A DNA stretch of 64,000 bases, from the NCBI RefSeq assembly GCF_032144095.1, contig NZ_JAVSNJ010000009.1, positions 1 to 64,000 of the forward strand. The letters run 5' to 3'. Positions within the stretch are counted from its first letter, which is position 1. Each line of letters begins with the position of its first letter. This DNA comes from Sphaerochaeta sp032144095. Its GTDB lineage: Bacteria > Spirochaetota > Spirochaetia > Sphaerochaetales > Sphaerochaetaceae. Below are positions 24,749-32,328 of the stretch, piece after piece. The translations under genes and the position numbers were made by a program. The notes under the pieces were generated by a model. It saw only the letters and a program-made list of their open reading frames with translations. It had not been told where the DNA came from and made no database searches.

Positions 24749-26016
24749 AGTTCGAAATCCTCCTTCGGGCGATTGACCTTGTACCATTGCAGGATGGCCA
24801 TGAGAAGGGTTGCCGTAAGTCCACCGGCAAACCCGTTGTTGTACAGGTCCAGTCCCCCGTGCCACTGGGCAGTGGTCTCCACCATGAACAGGTGGATGAA
24901 GCCTGCTACCACACCTGCGACAATACCGAACTGACCGGCAATTGGGGCTAGGGTAGTACAGAAGAGGGCTGCAAGTATCGGCCCGGGATCTGAGAGATTC
25001 TTACCAAAGACCAGGGTTGCCAATACTACACCAGCAACTACCGGCCAGGTGTTCCTGAGTGTCTTGCCAAAGCCACCGAATCCCATGACTGTCAGTATGC
25101 CCCCGATGACCGGCCCATTGAATGGGGCCTTTACCATCCAGACATACAAGGAACATGCCAAGCCCAAGAGGCCCATGTTGAGCAAAGTGCCTCCAGTTGA
25201 ACTGGCGTCGATGAAGTCGGTAGGGAGCCTTCCCGAGAGTTTCTGTAGCTTGGACAACTCTTTCAGGAGGGAGCGCATGGTTGAGGGCCTGTCAATGATA
25301 CGAGCTGAGAGCAGCAAGAACACCGAGAGAAGGGGGATGAAGAGGATGAGGGCAGTGTTCTGCGTGGTGTTCCAGACGATGGTGATGGGTTCCATCCGGT
25401 TTGTTGCGATAAGCAGGCTTGAGGCAAACAGGCCAAGGAAGCCACAGCTGAAGCCTGTGTTGTACAGGTTATACCCCTGATGGAGCTGGAGCATGGAGCC
25501 TGCAACCGAGGGGAGGATGAAGCCTGCAGCCAGACCCGAACATATCCCAAGGGGGATGGAGAGGGCAAAGGGAAGGTGCATCTCAAACATGATGAAGGTC
25601 ACCAGAGGCCCGAGGGCAGTACCGAACAAGGCAATGAGGCTGTAGGATCCTAGACTCTTGCGGGCAATTTTGGCAGCTAGCCAGACACCAAAGATGATCG
25701 GAAGGCAGTTGAGGGGTGTGTTTCCAAAGAACCCGAACCCTATCATGGTGAAGATTGCTGCAAGGGTCGGGCCTGACAGGCTGACCGAAGCGAAGAAGAC
25801 GACCACCAGGCCTATGAGCCCGACAAGGGCTGCATTGAACAAGGCTGGTCCTACCCCGTAGTAGGTAAAGTCATTGATGAGCCTCGAGCCTTGGCTTTGG
25901 AGATGGATAAACCCTTGCAAGCCAGGCAGGGGCCCATCCAGGGCCAGCCCAACTACAGCCAGGCTCAGGATCAAGAGCAGCATAATCGTATAAAGGTTCT
26001 TTTCGGTACGTTCCAT
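24745..26016 (-). CDS. DUF1576 integral membrane protein with internal duplication
   Basis: This 423-residue protein has about ten to twelve hydrophobic helices and matches the DUF1576 pattern. The two halves repeat each other. MIGFGFFGNTPLNCLPIIFGV in the first half aligns with VMGFGGFGKTLRNTWPVVAGV in the second, and YNLYNTGFSCGFLG aligns with LDLYNNGFAGGLTA. Such an inverted or tandem repeat is typical of transporters, so a carrier for an unknown solute is likely. The GAGG near the ATG is modest. It is coupled to the small downstream gene. No biochemical role is established for the family. Confidence 0.8.
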   Translation of the reverse strand: MERTEKNLYTIMLLLILSLAVVGLALDGPLPGLQGFIHLQSQGSRLINDFTYYGVGPALFNAALVGLIGLVVVFFASVSLSGPTLAAIFTMIGFGFFGNTPLNCLPIIFGVWLAAKIARKSLGSYSLIALFGTALGPLVTFIMFEMHLPFALSIPLGICSGLAAGFILPSVAGSMLQLHQGYNLYNTGFSCGFLGLFASSLLIATNRMEPITIVWNTTQNTALILFIPLLSVFLLLSARIIDRPSTMRSLLKELSKLQKLSGRLPTDFIDASSTGGTLLNMGLLGLACSLYVWMVKAPFNGPVIGGILTVMGFGGFGKTLRNTWPVVAGVVLATLVFGKNLSDPGPILAALFCTTLAPIAGQFGIVAGVVAGFIHLFMVETTAQWHGGLDLYNNGFAGGLTATLLMAILQWYKVNRPKEDFEL

Positions 26017-26117
26017 GGAGGTTCCTCATCCCTATGCGATCGGATGCTATTATGCTAAAGGGAAATGGAGGGATGCACAACTGTAATTTTTTTTTTGTGT
26101 ATGGTGTATATATGACA

Positions 26118-26152
26118 AAGCCCTCCTTGCTCATTCGTGCAGGGGAGGGCTT
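26118..26152 (-). terminator. Terminator of the minus-strand Psp operon
   Basis: A 9-bp stem AAGCCCTCC/GGAGGGCTT (26118-26126 with 26144-26152) is followed on the minus strand by TTTGTCATA. It lies just after the stop of the DUF4097 gene at 26180. Confidence 0.6.
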
Positions 26153-26179
26153 CTGTATGGAAAAACCTATGGATAGGAC

Positions 26180-27055
26180 CTAGAAGGTTAGATGTATCTC
26201 TCCACTTACGGTGGATAGCCTTGCTTCTGTCTGCTTGTTCCCCGTCGATGCGGTGGCTGGGGAACTATCCTGCTTTTGGCCGTTGAAGAGAATGGAACCG
26301 GAAATCCTACTTGCGACAATTGCAAGGTTTTCACTCTTGCCCAGGTCCAGATCGAGCCTGCCACTGACTGCCGATGCCTCCAGAGACCCGTTGGCAGCTA
26401 TGGAGAGTGCTCCATCCAAATCACCACTGATCAGGTTCACGTGGATATCCTTGCCTTCCATGGTGTTGATATCCACATCCCCGCTGGTTGAGGAGAGCGA
26501 TAACCGGCCTTTGCTCGCAGCTCCGTAGCCGCTGATATCACCACTGATGGTCGATAGGGAGAGCTCCTCGTCTGCATCGAGGGTAAGTATGTCCACCTTC
26601 CCGCTGATGCTCTTGATTTTGATAGTGTTGGCGGTGAAGTCCTGCATCAGGAGTATGTCACCGCTGGTAGTCTGTAATTCAAGCCTATCAAGCATGGTTT
26701 TGGGGATATTGACCACCAAAGGGGAGCCTGGGCTACCAAAAAAATTAAGGAATCCTTTTGCGAGGGGGGATACTGTGACGACCAACTCGTTTCCTCGCTT
26801 CTCTACCTTCAGGCTACTTCTGTCATTTACCCCGATACTTACAGAAGCTTCCTTTGCCTTCTCGTCTACCGAAAGGACAATGTCATTGCTGATAGTGGTG
26901 ATCTTCACCGAATCTGAGGCAGAGAGGGAGTAGCTCTGCTCGTCCCTGGTCTCCTTGCCCCGCTTCTGCCAGACAAAGTCCATGGAGAAGAGGATGGCAA
27001 GGATGCTTACCAGAACGATAAGGAAAATCTTGTTTGCATTGGAATCCTTGAGCAT
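26180..27055 (-). CDS. DUF4097-type beta-helix repeat membrane-anchored protein
   Basis: This 291-residue protein has one N-terminal transmembrane helix (about residues 9-28, IFLIVLVSILAILFSMDFVW). Beyond it are short repeats of the kind TISGDISGYG, STSGDVDINTMEG, LISGDLDG and AVSGRLDLD, the signature of DUF4097 right-handed beta-helix proteins. Such proteins are often encoded with PspC or Lia-type envelope-stress genes and probably sit outside the cytoplasmic membrane. It is the last gene of the operon pspA - small membrane gene - pspC - this gene, 3 bp after the pspC stop. A GAAGGAAG ribosome site precedes the ATG. Its precise role is unknown. Confidence 0.8.
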   Translation of the reverse strand: MLKDSNANKIFLIVLVSILAILFSMDFVWQKRGKETRDEQSYSLSASDSVKITTISNDIVLSVDEKAKEASVSIGVNDRSSLKVEKRGNELVVTVSPLAKGFLNFFGSPGSPLVVNIPKTMLDRLELQTTSGDILLMQDFTANTIKIKSISGKVDILTLDADEELSLSTISGDISGYGAASKGRLSLSSTSGDVDINTMEGKDIHVNLISGDLDGALSIAANGSLEASAVSGRLDLDLGKSENLAIVASRISGSILFNGQKQDSSPATASTGNKQTEARLSTVSGEIHLTF

Positions 27056-27058
27056 GGG

Positions 27059-27415
27059 TTAGCTTCCTTCGTGGAACCGGTCGTCCCAATCACGTTCCTT
27101 GTTGAACATGTCGTTCTCCATCTTCTCCACCTTCTTCTTCAGACGGTTGTACTCAGACAGCAGGTCCTCGTCGGTTCGCCTGTCTTCAGGGGCCTTGCTG
27201 TACTCTCTTTCGTAGGTCTCGTAGCCTGGGTTCATCGGTATCACCAGGGCTGCTACCAGGTAGACGAGGGCTCCAGGAAACGCGCCTGTCGACAGGACTA
27301 CGATAAGTACGATGAGCCGTACCATGTCGGGGTTGAGGTCACGCCACTCAGCCAGGCCTGTGGCCACTCCGAAGACTTTTCCTCTTGGTGATCTGTAGAG
27401 TTTTTTTGTTGCCAT
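27059..27415 (-). CDS. PspC-domain envelope-stress protein with coiled-coil tail
   Basis: This 118-residue protein starts with a PspC domain (KKLYRSPRGKVFGVATGLAEW), followed by one or two membrane helices (about residues 33-58). A charged C-terminal coiled coil contains EYNRLKKKVEKMENDM. PspC proteins sense membrane stress and bind PspA. The ATG at 27415 has AAGGA about ten bases upstream; an in-frame ATG nine bases earlier overlaps that site, so it was not used. It lies in the operon started by the pspA at 28431. Confidence 0.88.
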   Translation of the reverse strand: MATKKLYRSPRGKVFGVATGLAEWRDLNPDMVRLIVLIVVLSTGAFPGALVYLVAALVIPMNPGYETYEREYSKAPEDRRTDEDLLSEYNRLKKKVEKMENDMFNKERDWDDRFHEGS

Positions 27416-27429
27416 ACCAATCATTCCTT

Positions 27430-27756
27430 CTATTCCTTCTCATGGGCCTTTCGGCTTTGCATGATGATTTCTATATTGTCCAGACGCTGCTGGAGGTCGT
27501 CTATTCCCTTTTTCAACAGTTCCCGCTGAGATTCCCGGTTGGTCTCTTCCATAGGGGTGAAGCCCTCAACCTTGGAATGCCGCCTTCTTCTCTTGTAGTT
27601 GTAGGCACTGTAGGTCCCAGGGGCATACCCGCCCTCCATCTCCCGCATCTTGAGGGCTGCATCCATCTTCCGCCTCTTCATCTTGAAGCTCTCATCGATC
27701 GAGGTTATGACGATGATGAAGACGAAAATCACAATGAGGATCATTACCGCTTCCAT
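27430..27756 (-). CDS. Small membrane protein with PspB-like layout
   Basis: This 108-residue protein has a single N-terminal membrane helix (AVMILIVIFVFIIVITSI, about residues 3-20). A basic region follows (KMKRRKMDAALKMRE) and then a C-terminal coiled coil (LLKKGIDDLQQRLDNIEIIM). This order of helix plus cytosolic coiled coil recalls PspB of enteric bacteria, and its place between pspA and pspC supports a role in the same membrane-stress complex. Sequence likeness to PspB itself is weak, so the name is avoided. AGGGAG precedes the ATG. Confidence 0.7.
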   Translation of the reverse strand: MEAVMILIVIFVFIIVITSIDESFKMKRRKMDAALKMREMEGGYAPGTYSAYNYKRRRRHSKVEGFTPMEETNRESQRELLKKGIDDLQQRLDNIEIIMQSRKAHEKE

Positions 27757-27774
27757 TCAGTTGCTCCCTTCTGG

Positions 27775-28431
27775 TCAAAGACCGGCACGTTTTCGGAGGG
27801 CCGCGATCTCTGCATCGATGTCATCCATTCCCTCGAGATCCCTGAACTTCTCATCCAGCGAACTTGTATCGCGGCCGTTCAGGTCGTTGTTTGCCTTCAT
27901 CCTGTCGATCCTCTCTTCCATGCTGGAGAACCGGTCATGGGTGGCGGACTCTGCAGCACGCCTGAGGGTATCCTGGGCTGCCTGCTCTTCACGGGCCCGC
28001 TTTGCACGCTCGACCATCATCTGGTATTTCTGCTTGACCGAGACCAGCTTGTCCTCGATCTGGGTGATCTCATCCTTGCTGACCTTGATCGTCTCTTCCG
28101 CAACCTTCAGCTCCTTGGCAAGGCGCTCCATGGAATCAAGGGACTGCTTCTTCTCAAGCAGGGCTTCCCTTGCCAGGTCCTCACGGCCCTTGCTGATGGC
28201 CAGTTCCGCACGGCTCTGCCAGCGGTCAACGGCACTCTGCTCTTCCTTGTAGGTCCGTTCGGTCTTTGCCCTGCTGGCCATCTTGGCCGCACAGGAACTC
28301 TTGAGCTCGATCAGCGTATCTTCCATTTCCTGCATCATCAGCTTGATCATCTTCTCCGGGTCTTCGGCCTTGTCGAGAAGTGAGTTGATGTTAGCATTCA
28401 CAATATCTAAGAATCTTGAAAAAACTCCCAT
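27775..28431 (-). CDS. pspA: PspA/IM30-family membrane-stress protein (copy 2)
   Basis: This 218-residue, almost fully helical coiled-coil protein is of the PspA/Vipp1 (ESCRT-III-like) family. The N-terminal amphipathic helix MGVFSRFLDIVNANINSLLD binds membrane, and DPEKMIKLMMQEMEDTL is the family signature. It forms scaffolds on damaged inner membrane and in enteric bacteria also inhibits PspF. AAGGAG precedes the ATG. It heads a four-gene operon (small membrane gene, pspC, DUF4097 gene) transcribed from a sigma-54 promoter at 28478-28495. A small hairpin AGGTGG/CCACCT lies right before the ribosome site and may tune translation. Confidence 0.93.
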   Translation of the reverse strand: MGVFSRFLDIVNANINSLLDKAEDPEKMIKLMMQEMEDTLIELKSSCAAKMASRAKTERTYKEEQSAVDRWQSRAELAISKGREDLAREALLEKKQSLDSMERLAKELKVAEETIKVSKDEITQIEDKLVSVKQKYQMMVERAKRAREEQAAQDTLRRAAESATHDRFSSMEERIDRMKANNDLNGRDTSSLDEKFRDLEGMDDIDAEIAALRKRAGL

Positions 28432-28477
28432 GGTATGCTCCTTAGGTGGTAGTGCCACCTGTTCTATATGAAACTAT

Positions 28478-28495
28478 ATGCATGAAGTGTGCCAA
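28478..28495 (-). promoter_or_regulatory. sigma-54 promoter of pspA operon 2
   Basis: The minus strand reads TTGGCACACTTCATGCAT, with GG (28493-28492) and GC (28481-28480) 12 bp apart. The predicted start is near 28468, 37 bases before the ATG. Confidence 0.75.
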
Positions 28496-28590
28496 GTCAT
28501 GGTTTTGGACAATTACCGAGATAAAGTCTTTCCAGACCGATAGTAGGGCCATCCCCTTTCCTTGTCCTGGCAAGTTGTGGTATCGTGCAC

Positions 28591-28625
28591 TTGGTAAATG
28601 TAACCAACAATGGTGTATTTTACCA
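28591..28625. promoter_or_regulatory. Tandem PspF-type upstream activating sites
   Basis: TTGGT-N7-ACCAA at 28591-28607 and TGGT-N7-ACCA at 28611-28625 are palindromes with centres about 19 bp apart, on one helix face. They lie about 130-150 bp upstream of the operon 2 start. They also overlap the region just before pspF, so autoregulation of pspF is likely. The same motif occurs upstream of operon 1. Confidence 0.55.
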
Positions 28626-28639
28626 TAAGAGGGGGTGTC

Positions 28640-29623
28640 ATGGAAACCAACCAGGTCGCGTATAGCCAGCAACTTTTGGGAGAAAGTGAAGCCTTTCTGG
28701 ACTTCCAGAGCTGTCTCAGCAGGGCCGCAACTGTCAACCGTTCCGTATTGCTGGTGGGTGAACGGGGTAGTGGAAAGGAAGGGGCCGCAAGGCGTTTGCA
28801 CTTCCTCTCCCCTCGCTGGCAACATGCCCTGGTTACCGTAAACTGCGCAGCCCTTCCTCCCTCCCTCATCGAGACAGAGCTCTTCGGCTACGAACAGGGT
28901 GCCTTCACCGGGGCCCAGAAGACACGAAAGGGGAGGTTTGAGGAGGCTGAAGGCGGGACGCTCTTCCTTGACGAGATCGGCCTCATCCCCCTGGAGGTCC
29001 AGGAGAAGATCCTCAGGGTCGTCGAGTACGGCACCTTCGAGAGGGTCGGCTCCTCAGTTACCCACGAGGTGGATGTCAGGATCATCGGGGCTACCAACGC
29101 CGACCTGCCCCAGCTCTGCAAGGAGGGGAAGTTCAAGGAGGACCTGTTGGACAGGCTCTCCTTTGAGGTGCTGTTTCTCCCACCGCTACGCGAACGCGGG
29201 GAGGACATCCTGTTGCTGGCGACATACTTTGGGTCCAAGATGGCCCTTGAGTGTGGGAAGAGTGAGATGCCACAGTTTAGCAAGAAGGTCATGGCTCAGC
29301 TGGAGGCCTATAGCTGGCCGGGCAACGTACGGGAACTGAAGAACGTTGTGGAGCGGGCAGTCTACCGCAGCGACACCATGCGCATCGAAGAGGTACAGTT
29401 CGACCCCTTTGCAAACCCCTATGCTGAACAGCCGATGAAAAAACCCATTGGTGAAATCCTCGACCTCTCTCGATATGAAGAGGCTCGCCAGGAGCTTGAG
29501 CTCTCCTACATGAAAGCGGCACTGCAGCAGAGTGAAGGCAACCAGCGTTCGGCTGCAAAGGCCTTGAACCTCAGCTATGACCAGTTCCGCGGCCTCTTCA
29601 GAAAATACAAGGACCGGATATAG
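28640..29623 (+). CDS. pspF: PspF-type sigma-54-dependent activator
   Basis: A 327-residue AAA+ enhancer-binding protein that remodels RNA polymerase-sigma-54 to open psp promoters. It lacks an N-terminal sensor domain, as PspF does. Walker A is GERGSGKEG near residue 40, the sigma-54 contact loop GAFTGA is near residue 90, Walker B is GGTLFLDEIG near 113, and the arginine fingers are in LLDRLSFEVLFLPPLRER. A C-terminal Fis-like helix-turn-helix (NQRSAAKALNLSYDQFRGL) binds the upstream sites. The start at 28640 follows GAGGGGG. It is divergent from pspA operon 2 and lies between the two pspA operons, so it is expected to control both and to be held off by PspA. Confidence 0.92.
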   Translation: METNQVAYSQQLLGESEAFLDFQSCLSRAATVNRSVLLVGERGSGKEGAARRLHFLSPRWQHALVTVNCAALPPSLIETELFGYEQGAFTGAQKTRKGRFEEAEGGTLFLDEIGLIPLEVQEKILRVVEYGTFERVGSSVTHEVDVRIIGATNADLPQLCKEGKFKEDLLDRLSFEVLFLPPLRERGEDILLLATYFGSKMALECGKSEMPQFSKKVMAQLEAYSWPGNVRELKNVVERAVYRSDTMRIEEVQFDPFANPYAEQPMKKPIGEILDLSRYEEARQELELSYMKAALQQSEGNQRSAAKALNLSYDQFRGLFRKYKDRI

Positions 29624-29627
29624 AGAA

Positions 29628-29651
29628 CCAGGGTATCCGAAGATACCCTGG
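29628..29651. terminator. Bidirectional hairpin between pspF and pspA operon 1
   Basis: A perfect 10-bp stem (29628-29637 with 29642-29651) has a CGAA loop. No strong T run follows on either side, so termination may be weak. Confidence 0.5.
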
Positions 29652-29685
29652 CAGGATGAGATACGACACAAACAACGCTCGATCG

Positions 29686-29889
29686 TTACCTGGAAGGCAT
29701 CAGCAGTGCAGCGCCTAGGTAGATGATTCCGATCTTGGTAAACCCTACGGTGAACAAGAGCACCACCGCTATGATCCTCAATGCCGCCACGGGGAGGCCC
29801 GACCAGTTGGCTAGGCCTGCCAGCACTCCCAGTACAAATCCGTTCTGCTCCCGAAAGAGCCTACGGGTGTCGTGACGCTGGCTTTCCAT
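29686..29889 (-). CDS. pspC: Short PspC-domain protein
   Basis: This 67-residue protein is a bare PspC domain. After a short start it reads RRLFREQNGFVLGVLAGLANW, then one or two hydrophobic helices (about residues 33-63) ending LLMPSR. It has no coiled-coil tail, unlike the PspC of operon 2. The start codon shares one base with the stop of pspA copy 1 (TAATG), so translation is coupled. It probably acts at the membrane with PspA. Confidence 0.88.
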   Translation of the reverse strand: MESQRHDTRRLFREQNGFVLGVLAGLANWSGLPVAALRIIAVVLLFTVGFTKIGIIYLGAALLMPSR

Positions 29890-30557
29890 TATACTTTCTC
29901 CTTCATCGAAAGCTTCAGTGCTGCAAGCTCCTGATCGATGGCACTGTCGGTCTCCATCTTGTTGAACTCATCGGCTGAGGATCGCGTTCCCTGGTAGCCA
30001 GCCATCTCGGCATCGGCCTCCATGCGATCGATCTTGCTCTCCAGTTCGCTGAACTTACGGGCAAGGTCGCTGCTGTCGCTGGAACGAAGGGTCTGTGCTA
30101 CCTGTTTCTTCTCTTTTGCACTGGTTGCCCTCTGGACGAGAATCTTCTGCTTGTCCTTCACTTCCTTCAGCTTGTCAGCGATCTGGGCCAGCTGGACCTC
30201 CTGGCTTGAGAGGATGGTCTCAAGGTTTGTCAGCTGCTCGTCGATGAGGCGGATCCTTTCGCTGCAATGGCTCTTCTCTGCAAGGGCCTCACGGGCAAGG
30301 TCCTCCCGCCCGTTCGTAATGGCGAGCCTGGCCCGGTCTTCCCACCGTACGATGGCCTTCTCCAGCTCGGCCCGCTCTTTTGTAAGGCTTGTCTTTTCTG
30401 CCTTGCGTGCCGCTGCCGAAGAACGGGCCTTGAGGAGGGTGTCCTGCAGTTCTGTAATCATGAGGTTGATCATCTTGGCTGGGTCTTCGATCCTATCAAG
30501 GGCGCTATGTACATTCGAATTGAAGATGTCTGCGATCCTTTTGAACATGTTCATCAT
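29889..30557 (-). CDS. pspA: PspA/IM30-family membrane-stress protein (copy 1)
   Basis: This 222-residue helical coiled-coil protein of the PspA family begins MMNMFKRIADIFNSNVHSAL and carries the DPAKMINLMITELQDTL signature. It is clearly paralogous to copy 2 but diverged, so the two may form distinct or mixed membrane scaffolds. AAGGAG precedes two adjacent ATG codons at 30557 and 30554; either could be used. The longer frame up to 30638 crosses the sigma-54 promoter and is not coding. The operon contains only this gene and the short pspC. The pspF gene lies immediately beyond, convergent. Confidence 0.92.
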   Translation of the reverse strand: MMNMFKRIADIFNSNVHSALDRIEDPAKMINLMITELQDTLLKARSSAAARKAEKTSLTKERAELEKAIVRWEDRARLAITNGREDLAREALAEKSHCSERIRLIDEQLTNLETILSSQEVQLAQIADKLKEVKDKQKILVQRATSAKEKKQVAQTLRSSDSSDLARKFSELESKIDRMEADAEMAGYQGTRSSADEFNKMETDSAIDQELAALKLSMKEKV

Positions 30558-30603
30558 GGTCTCCTTCTGCCACTGTGTGGCTTGTGTTGGTACGCTAATA
30601 GCA

Positions 30604-30621
30604 ATGCACAAGCCGTGCCAA
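30604..30621 (-). promoter_or_regulatory. sigma-54 promoter of pspA operon 1
   Basis: The minus strand reads TTGGCACGGCTTGTGCAT, with GG (30619-30618) and GC (30607-30606) 12 bp apart. The predicted start is near 30594. Confidence 0.78.
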
Positions 30622-30702
30622 CTTTGAAAAGAAGGCATTCAGAGAGAAAAACTGGGGTTTTGTCCCCAATTTCGTACCATTTCTTCCAATACTACTGGTG
30701 TG

Positions 30703-30719
30703 TTGGTAAAAAATACCAA
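30703..30719. promoter_or_regulatory. PspF-type upstream activating site of operon 1
   Basis: TTGGTA-N5-TACCAA is a perfect palindrome, extendable by one base pair on each side. It is centred about 118 bp upstream of the predicted start. It matches the sites at 28591-28625 in sequence and spacing. Confidence 0.6.
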
Positions 30720-30800
30720 CAAGAATGGATTATTTAGCCACCTATAGCAGGTTTTGTTGTCAATGGACCATATACCCTCTCCATGGCCTGGCAATCCTTC

Positions 30801-30829
30801 TTGTACCCTAGGCTCTAAGCGTGTAGACT
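30801..30829 (+). promoter_or_regulatory. Promoter of rsmI, leaderless layout
   Basis: TTGTAC (30801-30806), a 17-bp spacer and TAGACT (30824-30829) predict a start at 30836, one base before the ATG. Confidence 0.5.
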
Positions 30830-30836
30830 GGCTTGC

Positions 30837-31544
30837 ATGAGTACCTTATATATGGTTGCCACTCCCATAGGGAATCTTGATGACATCACCTACCGTGCAG
30901 TCGAGACACTGCGCAGTGTCGACGTCATCGCCTGTGAGGATACCCGGCATACCCAGACCCTCCTGCAGAAGTATGAGATCCAGAAACGCCTGATCGCATG
31001 CCATGCCCATAATGAAATAAACTCAGCCCAGGGAATCGTTGCCCTGATGCAGGCTGGCAGTGATGTAGCCTTTGTCAGCGATGCCGGTACCCCTGGCATC
31101 AGCGACCCGGGGCTTCGTGTCGTGAAGGCTGTCAGGGAAGCGGGCTTTGCAGTGGTACCCATCCCGGGCCCTTCTGCCGTAGCAACCCTGGTAAGTGTGG
31201 CCGGCTATGTGGGAAAGAGCTTTACCTTTGAAGGCTTCCTCTCCCCCCGAAAGGGCAGGAGGACCAAGCGCCTTGCCGAGCTGCTTGCCCGCAATGAGGC
31301 CTTCATCATCTATGAATCCCCGTTTCGCATCGTCAAGACCCTTGACGAGATAGCGGCCATAGACAGCCAGCGCCAGGTTGTCGCAGGACGGGAGATGACC
31401 AAGAAGTTTGAGGAGTTTCTGGTTGGGACAGCGGCAGAGGTTTCCGCCCAGCTTTCCAGCCGGCAAGCCATAAAAGGGGAGTTTGCCCTCTGCATAGCCC
31501 CCACTGAGGCCTCTGATAGCGATGATGACGATAGCGAAGCTTAG
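30837..31544 (+). CDS. rsmI: 16S rRNA 2'-O-methyltransferase RsmI
   Basis: A 235-residue tetrapyrrole-methylase-fold enzyme that adds the 2'-O-methyl group to C1402 of 16S rRNA. The N-terminal MVATPIGNLDDITYRAVETL, the CEDTRHTQTLL motif near residue 35 and FVSDAGTPGISDPG near residue 80 are diagnostic. There is no signal peptide. The ATG has no Shine-Dalgarno sequence and lies seven bases after a -10-like TAGACT, so a leaderless mRNA is probable. It overlaps the next methylase gene by 23 bp, and the two form an RNA-modification operon. Confidence 0.94.
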   Translation: MSTLYMVATPIGNLDDITYRAVETLRSVDVIACEDTRHTQTLLQKYEIQKRLIACHAHNEINSAQGIVALMQAGSDVAFVSDAGTPGISDPGLRVVKAVREAGFAVVPIPGPSAVATLVSVAGYVGKSFTFEGFLSPRKGRRTKRLAELLARNEAFIIYESPFRIVKTLDEIAAIDSQRQVVAGREMTKKFEEFLVGTAAEVSAQLSSRQAIKGEFALCIAPTEASDSDDDDSEA

Positions 31545-32328
31545 GACACTGAAGGATCGCACCTGCGTGCGCAAGTGCGCCCTGCTTTTCCACGAACAGG
31601 CACAGGGTGTGTTGCGGGGCCAGGAGCCTGACCGGCTCTACCTGCAAGGACTCTGCTCCCTGTTCGACTCCATCCAGTTCAACGAGGTCCTCTCGCACGA
31701 GCAACGCTCAACCCTGGACAAGCTTGCTTGCAAGCTAGCCACCTCCTCGGGCCCGGGTCTTGCCTTCGCCCTTGAGGATATGCACCATCTGCTGCTTGGT
31801 GCCTTGGGCAGCGAACCCTCTGACTGGGATTTTGTCGATGCACATGGGGCCCTGGACAGCTCCAGGCGGAGTGTGCTTCCCCACATCCTCATCCTTGACC
31901 GGGTACGCTCCCCCTTCAATGTAGGCTCCATCTTCCGTAGTGCCGATTCCTTTGGCATCGAGGAGATCTGGCTGGTGGAAGGGAGTGCTTCTGCCCTCCA
32001 CCCCAGGGCCGTCAAGTCATCACGGGGCTGTACAGCCACCGTTGCCTACCGGTACATGAGTGAAGAAACAGTGGAAGAAGAGATAGAAAAACGCTCCCTT
32101 CCTCTCTTTGCCCTGGAGCTTGGAGGTAGGGAGATAGGCGAGTTTCCGTTCCCCTCTGAAGGGGCGGCTGTCATCGGAAGTGAGGAGATGGGGGTAAGTC
32201 CCTACCTGCTCGGTCTCTGTGACCGGAGCCTTGGTAGGCTATCCATTGCCATGGCAGGGACCAAAGGGTCGCTGAACGTCTCGGTTGCCACCGGGATCAT
32301 GCTGCACAGGTGGTTTACGACCTGTTAG
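31522..32328 (+). CDS. TrmH/SpoU-family RNA 2'-O-methyltransferase
   Basis: This 268-residue protein has a C-terminal SPOUT methylase domain with the three knot motifs: DRVRSPFNVGSIFRSADSFG near residue 128, AAVIGSEEMGVS near 214, and MAGTKGSLNVSVATGI near 245. The N-terminal 115 residues are helical and not typical of the minimal TrmH, so the RNA target (tRNA or rRNA) cannot be assigned. It overlaps rsmI by 23 bp and is convergent with the Lon-like gene, overlapping it by 14 bp. It is probably translated by coupling with rsmI. Confidence 0.87.
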   Translation: MMTIAKLRTLKDRTCVRKCALLFHEQAQGVLRGQEPDRLYLQGLCSLFDSIQFNEVLSHEQRSTLDKLACKLATSSGPGLAFALEDMHHLLLGALGSEPSDWDFVDAHGALDSSRRSVLPHILILDRVRSPFNVGSIFRSADSFGIEEIWLVEGSASALHPRAVKSSRGCTATVAYRYMSEETVEEEIEKRSLPLFALELGGREIGEFPFPSEGAAVIGSEEMGVSPYLLGLCDRSLGRLSIAMAGTKGSLNVSVATGIMLHRWFTTC

